A DNA stretch of 36,420 nt. It comes from a bacterium. Its GTDB lineage: Bacteria > Patescibacteriota > Minisyncoccia > Minisyncoccales > GWA2-46-15. The notes beneath the pieces were generated by a model. It saw only the letters and a list, made by a program, of their open reading frames with translations. It had not been told where the DNA came from and searched no databases. Location of the stretch: assembly GCA_030704795.1 (NCBI GenBank), contig JAUYCZ010000028.1, forward strand, positions 147,202 to 183,621, given 5' to 3'. A program made the position numbers and the translations under genes. Of this stretch, positions 31,452-36,420 are shown piece by piece (the first letter of the stretch is position 1; every line of letters begins with the position of its first letter).

Positions 31452-32007
31452 CGGGTGAAATACCTTTAAAAATATTGTAATTTACTTTTCGGACGCTCGT
31501 CACTTTGTTTTCCTTGAAATCAACATCGACTGAAAAAGTGGTAAATGTAACGGCTTCTTTTGATGGTTTGCTAAAAAATTGCTGATTCTCAGCCGGGAGA
31601 GAATCGGCCGGTCTTTCGATTTTTTCAGTCTTGGCAACGCCCCTGCTTGACCGAGTAACCGGCTTGATCAACAAAAGACGGGCCCTCCCCTGAACAATCT
31701 GAATATCCTGGATAATACCGCCTTCTTCTATTAGGGCTCGCACCTCGGGGCTTCGCAGGGCAATCTCCTTGGCCAAAGCCAGACTCGGCTGGGAAAAGAA
31801 CGAAGCATTCAAAATCGCTGCCAATAAAATCGCAAAGGCGAAACCGCCAGCCAAGACCGGCCGCAAAAACGCGAAAACCTCTCCCCTCTTTTGTTCAACA
31901 GAGTATCGGCTCATCAAAAACAGGCGCAATTTATGCTTGTGGCCCAAAAGCTCAACTTCGGGAAGCTCTATTCTCTCTAATTTTTTAATTAAATCTTCTT
32001 CTCTCAT
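31441..32007 (-). CDS. Probable membrane anti-sigma factor
   Basis: The 188-residue protein has an N-terminal cytoplasmic part of about 45 residues (MREEDLIKKLERIELPEVEL), one membrane helix (about 51-68) and an outside domain. This layout, plus its position 14 bases after the ECF sigma gene, fits an anti-sigma factor. There is no ZAS zinc motif (HxxxCxxC), so it would be a non-zinc type. The outer region starts with SLALAKEIALRSPEVRALIE, a pattern seen in other CPR proteins beside sigma genes. The call is from context. Confidence 0.65.
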   Translation of the reverse strand: MREEDLIKKLERIELPEVELLGHKHKLRLFLMSRYSVEQKRGEVFAFLRPVLAGGFAFAILLAAILNASFFSQPSLALAKEIALRSPEVRALIEEGGIIQDIQIVQGRARLLLIKPVTRSSRGVAKTEKIERPADSLPAENQQFFSKPSKEAVTFTTFSVDVDFKENKVTSVRKVNYNIFKGISPAGP

Positions 32008-32021
32008 TTAAACAAAACGCT

Positions 32022-32597
32022 TTAATGGCTCAATGGTGGCAGATCTCTTCTCAGTCTTTCGATGCCCCGATGAATCAAAGATTTTATCGTCCCCTCTCTT
32101 TTTCCCAGAATTTCGGCGATCTCTTTAATCTGCTTTTTCTCAAAAAATCTCAGAGTCAAAACTTCCTGGTATTTCTCGGGCAAGGTCATGATTTCTTTCT
32201 GAACCATCAAGAAATCCTGATGCCGGGCTAGTTTTTCCTGAGCTCGAGCAATTTCTTCCAAGATGTTTTGGTCAGACGAAGGATCCGAGATAATTTCCAG
32301 GGAAACGGTCGGTTTTTTCCGGCGCCAGAAATTGACGATTTCGTTGGCGGCGATACGGTAAAGCCAGGCCCCGAAAGAAGAGTTGCTCCGGAAAGCTCCG
32401 ATCCATTTAAAACGCCGGAGATTTTTGAGGGCCTTGAGAAAAGTTTCGGAAACCACGTCTTGGGCCATCTCCAGATTAGCCGTTCTCCTCAAGACATAGC
32501 CAAAGATTCGAGGGTAATATTCATCATAAAGCCGGCCGAAAGCTTCGGGATCTTTTTTAGCTTTTTTAACCAGCTTTTTCTCTTCATCCAGAGTCAT
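32022..32597 (-). CDS. ECF-family RNA polymerase sigma factor
   Basis: The 191-residue protein has sigma region 2 (FGRLYDEYYPRIFGYVLRRT, AQDVVSETFLKAL, FGAWLYRIAANEIVNFWRRK) and region 4 (LPEKYQEVLTLRFFEKKQIK, REGTIKSLIHRGIERLRRDL). ATG 32597 is chosen because GAGG lies six bases upstream and the conserved part starts right after. The frame continues upstream to 32669, but that part overlaps the ATP-cone gene. It should direct transcription of an envelope or stress regulon; the exported proteins downstream are candidates. No matching promoter motif was identified. Confidence 0.93.
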   Translation of the reverse strand: MTLDEEKKLVKKAKKDPEAFGRLYDEYYPRIFGYVLRRTANLEMAQDVVSETFLKALKNLRRFKWIGAFRSNSSFGAWLYRIAANEIVNFWRRKKPTVSLEIISDPSSDQNILEEIARAQEKLARHQDFLMVQKEIMTLPEKYQEVLTLRFFEKKQIKEIAEILGKREGTIKSLIHRGIERLRRDLPPLSH

Positions 32598-32610
32598 TCT
32601 AAGCCTCGAT

Positions 32611-32892
32611 CTAGCCAGCCCTCTGCTCTTTCTTGTATTCTCTCCAAGCGGCAGAAGCGGCGGGCTCAACCACGTCCAGTTCGCTGAGAATCTTGTCTCT
32701 TATCGCCAGGGTCGGAATCTCTTCTCTTCCCTCGGCGGATTGAAGAACCTTGGCTAAAACTTCTTCGACGACGACCACGGTTCTTTCTTCGGAAAGATTG
32801 GCTTTACGGGTGGCGGCGCGAATGCCTTTTTTAATTTTCTCCGGGTCAAAAGACTCTTTTGTCCCGTCTCTTTTAACGACGAATTTAATCAT
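32611..32892 (-). CDS. Stand-alone ATP-cone domain protein
   Basis: The 93-residue protein is an ATP-cone: FVVKRDGTKESFDPEKIKKG, then IRAATRKANL and the AIRDKILSELDVVEPAASAA helix. This nucleotide-sensing domain normally heads ribonucleotide reductases or ends NrdR, but here nothing is attached: no zinc ribbon of NrdR and no reductase. It ends 13 bases before the ECF sigma gene, so nucleotide-dependent regulation of that unit is an attractive but unproven idea. Similar free ATP-cones are known in CPR and archaea. Confidence 0.88.
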   Translation of the reverse strand: MIKFVVKRDGTKESFDPEKIKKGIRAATRKANLSEERTVVVVEEVLAKVLQSAEGREEIPTLAIRDKILSELDVVEPAASAAWREYKKEQRAG

Positions 32893-32913
32893 GATAAATA
32901 AAATTGATCATAA

Positions 32914-32928
32914 CGGGCAGAATGCCCG
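32914..32928. repeat. Short inverted repeat upstream of the ATP-cone gene
   Basis: Arms CGGGCA / TGCCCG with a 3-base loop, 22 bases upstream of the ATP-cone start. It resembles the hairpins at 2883-2901 and 3028-3050. No T-run follows on the minus strand. Confidence 0.45.
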
Positions 32929-32981
32929 ATATATCGTACTCGCTATTAATTGCCGACCTTTACGACTCTCTTTCTCTTACC

Positions 32982-33545
32982 CTACCATGCTTTGCTACCA
33001 AGACAAAACCAACCAATCCGCAAGCCCCTCTTTCCCAGGCGCAGACAAAGAAGAAAGATGCCGGCCAGAAGAAAAATTGAGACGAGAGAAATCTGAACCA
33101 TCTCCTTCTCCAGTAAAGAAGGAGTCTTTAAAAGAAGTAAAGCGGAATAAAAAAGAAAACTCATCTGCAAAGTCATGGAAATCATGTGCCAATAGCCGCC
33201 GGCGTTCCATTTCCAGGGTTCGGGCATTATCCAAACTTTCCATCTCCGGACGGACATAAAAATGTGAGCCGTCACCATCGAAATAAAGCCCGTCAGGAAG
33301 GCCAGCGTCAGATCTTGAACTAAAACCTTAAACCTAAGCTCAAGCAAAAGGTTCAGAGCAATAATATTAATCAGTCCGGCCAAAATCCCGTCCATGACAA
33401 TACCCCAGATATTACAGCCGCCCTGACCGCGGTAACCTTTCCGACCAAACTGGCGGAAATAGATGGCGAAAGGAATCAGCAGGTTGTTGAGCAGCGACAA
33501 ACAAAGAATCAGAATGAAAAAGGGTAATTTTTCCGACAACTCCAT
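32982..33545 (-). CDS. Polytopic membrane protein of unknown function
   Basis: I do not recognise a family. The 187 residues contain about five hydrophobic segments (roughly 8-28, 46-68, 80-98, 120-140, 148-168). Between segments two and four are a Gly-rich stretch (FGRKGYRGQGGCNIWG) and an amphipathic loop with WIMPEPWKWNAGGYWHMIS, rich in Trp. There is no signal peptide or catalytic motif. It lies nine bases after the DUF192 gene and shares its strand with ychF and the sigma genes, so it is probably co-transcribed. Confidence 0.65.
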   Translation of the reverse strand: MELSEKLPFFILILCLSLLNNLLIPFAIYFRQFGRKGYRGQGGCNIWGIVMDGILAGLINIIALNLLLELRFKVLVQDLTLAFLTGFISMVTAHIFMSVRRWKVWIMPEPWKWNAGGYWHMISMTLQMSFLFYSALLLLKTPSLLEKEMVQISLVSIFLLAGIFLLCLRLGKRGLRIGWFCLGSKAW

Positions 33546-33554
33546 AGAGCGTTT

Positions 33555-34016
33555 TTAATAACTTAATTCTAATTGGTCGCCTGGCTTTAAATCAATGGCC
33601 CGGGCCCGGCCGCCGGAGATTTCCCAGACGTAACGGGCATTTTGTCCGGGATTGATAACCGGACAGGGATCCTGACGACAGGGCGTCGCTGTTTCTTTAA
33701 TGAAGATGACTCTCTGCTCTTGGTCGATCCAGATTATGTCCAGAGAAATTAAGGTATTCTTCATCCAGAAGGGCAGTTCTTTTTCTTGGTCATAGATGAA
33801 AAGCATGCCCTGGTCTTGGCCCAGCTCTTTCCTAAACATCAGCCCTCTCTGCCGCGTCTCCGGCGTCCGGGCCAATTCAACAAAAAAACACTTCTCGCCA
33901 AAACAAACCGTTCCAGTTTCCTTTCTCCCAAAGAAGATAAAAACGACGGCAATAAATCCTATTGCCAAAACGAAAGAAACAACAACCTTAAGCGCTATGC
34001 TTGATTTCAATGACAT
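33555..34016 (-). CDS. DUF192-family exported protein
   Basis: A signal anchor (residues 8-30) precedes a DUF192 domain: FVELARTPETRQRGLMFRKE, GMLFIYDQEKELPFWMKNTL, ISLDIIWIDQ and the ending GDQLEL. DUF192 proteins form a small beta-barrel exported by many bacteria and archaea; function is unknown. Two cysteines (CRQDPC) form a likely disulfide loop between two strands. I chose ATG 34016; a GTG directly before it is also possible. The start lies 29 bases inside the 3' end of ychF. Confidence 0.9.
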   Translation of the reverse strand: MSLKSSIALKVVVSFVLAIGFIAVVFIFFGRKETGTVCFGEKCFFVELARTPETRQRGLMFRKELGQDQGMLFIYDQEKELPFWMKNTLISLDIIWIDQEQRVIFIKETATPCRQDPCPVINPGQNARYVWEISGGRARAIDLKPGDQLELSY

Positions 34017-35070
34017 CACCGTCCTGGATCAGATAGTCTTTGCCTTCGGTCCGGATCAGACCCTTTTCCCGCGCCGGAACAAAACCGCCGGCCTTGATCA
34101 AATCGGCGTAAGCGATGACCTCGGCCTTGATGAAATGACTTTCAAAATCAGAATGGATGACGCCGGCGGCCTGAGGCGCCCGCGTTCCCTTTTTAACGGT
34201 CCAGGCGCGAGTTTCATCCGGACCGGTCGTAAAAAAGGTCAAAAGATTTAGAAGGTCGTAAGATTTTTTTATCAAAACATCAAGTTCGGACTCCGCCGGC
34301 AAACCCAGAGAAACCCTTTCCTCGCGGACAAAAGACGAGTCCGCCGCTTCAAACTCGGTCAAAACGTCAACGATCAAGAACGGAAAACCCTTCTCTTTAA
34401 AAGAATTGATGACGACGGGATCCACCTCCTCATCCCGGCCATTTAAGAGATAAAGCCGGGGTTTGGCGCAGAGCAACTGTGAGTTCTGCATCAGCCCTCT
34501 TTCTTCTTCGCTGAAGTCCGCGACGTCCAAAAGCCGCCCCTGATCTAAGAAACCCTTGATCTTCTTTAGCGCCTCTGTCTCCTTGGCCGCTTCTTTTTTG
34601 CCGGCCCTAACCTCGCCTTCCAGATGATCCAGCTTTTTCTGAATCGTCTCAAAATCTTTCAAAACCAGTTCCGTCTCGAGGATCTCTTTTTCCTGGAGAG
34701 GATCGATGCCGGTTTGAGTGTTAATGACGTCAGTCTTTTGAAAAGCTCGCAGCAGATAAATGACGGCGTCCACTTCGCGGATGTGGGAGAGAAATTTGTT
34801 GCCTAACCCTTCGCCCTGGCTGGCGCCCTTGACCAAGCCAGCAATATCGACAAACTCGATGGTGGTATAGATTTTCTTGGCCGATTTTTCCCGCTCGGCT
34901 AATTTATCCACCCTTTCGTCGGGCACGCCAACGACGCCGACATTGGGATCGATGGTGGCAAAAGGATAATTGGAACGGTCCACCTGTTTCCGGGTCAAGG
35001 TCTGGAAAAGGGTGGATTTGCCCACGTTGGGCAGGCCGACAATGCCGATGGATAGTTTTGTACTCGACAT
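33988..35070 (-). CDS. ychF: YchF/OLA1-family ATPase
   Basis: YchF is a conserved Obg-related P-loop protein that prefers ATP and interacts with ribosomes. The 360-residue product has normal length: P-loop GLPNVGKST (residues 12-20), switch region [31 protein letters not shown], a helical hairpin, and the C-terminal TGS domain ([20 protein letters not shown]). The start is ATG 35070. There is no ribosome binding site, because the bases before it are the 3' end of the serine recombinase reading frame. That suggests its original upstream region was displaced by integration. Confidence 0.95.
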   Translation of the reverse strand: MSSTKLSIGIVGLPNVGKSTLFQTLTRKQVDRSNYPFATIDPNVGVVGVPDERVDKLAEREKSAKKIYTTIEFVDIAGLVKGASQGEGLGNKFLSHIREVDAVIYLLRAFQKTDVINTQTGIDPLQEKEILETELVLKDFETIQKKLDHLEGEVRAGKKEAAKETEALKKIKGFLDQGRLLDVADFSEEERGLMQNSQLLCAKPRLYLLNGRDEEVDPVVINSFKEKGFPFLIVDVLTEFEAADSSFVREERVSLGLPAESELDVLIKKSYDLLNLLTFFTTGPDETRAWTVKKGTRAPQAAGVIHSDFESHFIKAEVIAYADLIKAGGFVPAREKGLIRTEGKDYLIQDGDVIEIKHSA

Positions 35071-36420
35071 GGTTTATGTTTTCTATGGGTATGTAGCCGT
35101 ATACCTGTAATCCGTTTGGCGAACCCATGATTTTATCTACGGTGTTCCTAATTATGACTTTTCTTGCCTCAAAATTCAAGTTTTGAAGGGCTTTTACCGC
35201 TTTCTCGGCGAATGACTCTACTTCGCCCTGGCCGGGCAGAGTAGCTTCATTTATTTGTCCTCGTTCCACCTGTGCTTTTATAATCTGCTCCTCAAGGGAA
35301 GAGGCTCTCTCTCGTAATGGATTAGTGTATTCCTTCAGCCTCTCTATCGAAAATAGGCCGGCGCCATAAGCCTTAGCATAACGATCTTCTTCTTTCCTTA
35401 ATCTAACGATCTCTTTCTTTATGGAATCAACATCCGCCGTCGAACCGCTTGTTTGACTACGCCTCTCATCCGACCAACGCCTGATCTGTTTAAATAGTAA
35501 CTCTGGAGAACTCATAAGCTTTGAGATTTTTTGCCAAACCAGTTTATCGGCGATTCTCGCATTTATTCCTTTTTCGACACACGTTGGCGGCAAGGGAAAA
35601 CTATGAGTTCTATTTGTGCATCGGTAATATAAATACTTCCCGTGCTGGGGGCCTTCGCCAGCTCTCCTCTCTCCACAGCTGCACCATATCTTGCCGGCAA
35701 GTAAATATTCATTCTTCTTATTTCTCTGGCATAAATCAAAGTTAGTTTTCAGTTGCGTTCGCGCTCGCGTAAACAAATCTCTGTCAACAATCACCGGCAC
35801 GGGAATCTTGGATGCGATCCATTCTTCTTCTGGTTTTATTCTCCGGCTGCTCTTTTTCATTTTCCTATATTTTTCTCTATTGGTAGGATTTTCTGGAACT
35901 ACGGCATACGAGCTGCCCCAGCGGGCTTCTCCTATGTATGCTCTGTTCCTTAGCATGGTGGTTAGGGTGCTTGTATTCCAAACGCCCCTCTTACTTTTTC
36001 GTGGCTTTATACCTAATTCCTGCAATCTTTTGACCACCTTTCTAAAAGTTAAGCCCTCTCCGGCAATCCAACCAAATATCATTTTTACAACCCTCGCTTC
36101 GGCCGGGTTTATTTCATAATAACCGTGAATTTTCTTTTCTTTATCTCCTCGGATGTAGGTATATCCATAGAGCGCTTCACTTACTAATAAATGCCCCTCT
36201 CTGACTTTCCGAAGTTTACCTAATCGGAAACGTTCAGAAATTTTTGCTCTTTCATATTGAGCAAACAAACCCTTAACTCCATATAGAATTTTGTCCTCCT
36301 CGTTTTTAGGAGTAGACGTGGTAACAAATAGTACTTCTATCCCAGCTTCTCGCAGTTCATCCATAACCAATTCCTGATATGAATATCTACGGGCTAATCT
36401 ATCCGGGTCGTATATCAAAA
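34904..36420 (-). CDS. Large serine recombinase, N-terminus outside the window, C-terminus overlapping ychF
   Basis: The visible part starts within the resolvase catalytic domain (DPDRLARRYSYQEL, KGLFAQYERAKISERFRLG), followed by the Recombinase domain (near WNTSTLTTMLRNRAYIGEAR), a zinc ribbon (CSCG ... YYRCTNR ... C) and a coiled coil. The catalytic serine lies beyond the right edge. About 55 C-terminal residues, after [16 protein letters not shown], are translated from the 5' end of ychF in another frame and look like shadow sequence. The true tail was probably changed when the element integrated. The region is more AT-rich than ychF. Confidence 0.88.
   Translation of the reverse strand, partial: LIYDPDRLARRYSYQELVMDELREAGIEVLFVTTSTPKNEEDKILYGVKGLFAQYERAKISERFRLGKLRKVREGHLLVSEALYGYTYIRGDKEKKIHGYYEINPAEARVVKMIFGWIAGEGLTFRKVVKRLQELGIKPRKSKRGVWNTSTLTTMLRNRAYIGEARWGSSYAVVPENPTNREKYRKMKKSSRRIKPEEEWIASKIPVPVIVDRDLFTRARTQLKTNFDLCQRNKKNEYLLAGKIWCSCGERRAGEGPQHGKYLYYRCTNRTHSFPLPPTCVEKGINARIADKLVWQKISKLMSSPELLFKQIRRWSDERRSQTSGSTADVDSIKKEIVRLRKEEDRYAKAYGAGLFSIERLKEYTNPLRERASSLEEQIIKAQVERGQINEATLPGQGEVESFAEKAVKALQNLNFEARKVIIRNTVDKIMGSPNGLQVYGYIPIENINHVEYKTIHRHCRPAQRGQIHPFPDLDPETGGPFQLSFCHHRSQCRRRWRARRKGG
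35071..36420. mobile_element. Edge of an integrated element next to ychF
   Basis: The large serine recombinase abuts and reads into ychF, which is intact. Integration into or beside a housekeeping gene start with the recombinase at the junction is typical for phage-like and integrative elements using this enzyme class. Only one end is visible; the other end and any cargo lie past 36420. The exact attachment core cannot be placed without the empty site, but should be near the ychF start, about 35000-35075. Confidence 0.5.

Noticed and set aside
3050-35070. Alternative genetic code with TGA as glycine
   Set aside because: TGA serves as the stop codon of rpsJ and pgeF among others, and the proteins end at the expected place.
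1-36420. CRISPR array, rRNA gene, riboswitch or origin of replication
   Set aside because: No regularly spaced repeats, rRNA core sequences, known riboswitch cores or DnaA-box clusters were recognised on reading both strands.

Overview
The window looks like a stretch of a chromosome from the Candidate Phyla Radiation (Patescibacteria), most likely the Parcubacteria side. This is inferred from ribosomal proteins with shortened or extended ends, an S12 with an inserted segment near residues 25-45, tightly overlapping genes, few strong ribosome binding sites, and many small membrane or secreted proteins without a clear family. TGA is used as a stop codon, so the recoded Gracilibacteria/Absconditabacteria groups are unlikely. 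No sequence search was possible, so the phylum call is a judgement.

Bases 1-7704, minus strand: a fused str-S10 ribosomal operon read as rpsL, rpsG, fusA, tuf, rpsJ, rplC, rplD, rplW, rplB, rpsS and the first codons of rplV. A site-2-protease-like gene lies just upstream of it. Bases 8400-10391, plus strand: rpmB, a tRNA-Pro(GGG), then a small redox-looking group: a membrane-anchored His-rich protein, a CDGSH iron-sulfur protein, a cupredoxin and a two-helix membrane protein. Bases 10676-14980, minus: an adenylate-kinase-like enzyme, a stand-alone ComEC-type metallo-beta-lactamase, a DUF5679 protein, a thioredoxin/CcdA fusion and pgeF. Just upstream of pgeF is a short remnant resembling the start of a CYTH gene. 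Bases 15059-16649, plus: three small envelope proteins.

Bases 16703-21962, minus: a five-gene overlapping operon (GT2 glycosyltransferase, HlyD/MacA adaptor, EamA transporter, MacB-type ATPase and permease). Then come a large anchored protein with paired cysteines, an S41-type peptidase carrying a degenerate J-domain, a second GT2 paralogue, and a compositionally distinct GC-rich GlcG/HbpS-like gene with its own promoter and terminator. Bases 27068-32597, minus: an ECF sigma factor and probable anti-sigma factor followed by four exported proteins, which may be a regulated surface module. Bases 32611-35070: an ATP-cone protein, a membrane protein, a DUF192 protein and ychF. The right edge holds a large serine recombinase whose reading frame runs into the 5' end of ychF, marking the edge of an integrated element.

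The points most worth a second look are the recombinase/ychF junction, the GC-rich cassette, the J-domain S41 protein, the NKxD-to-NKLN change in EF-G, the copper/iron-sulfur cluster, the odd tRNA-Pro, the sigma-linked surface locus and a dispersed palindromic repeat. No CRISPR array, rRNA, complete insertion sequence or replication origin was seen. No stretch above 300 bases lacks a gene; the longest gap, 10392-10675, holds two terminator-like hairpins and nothing else recognised.
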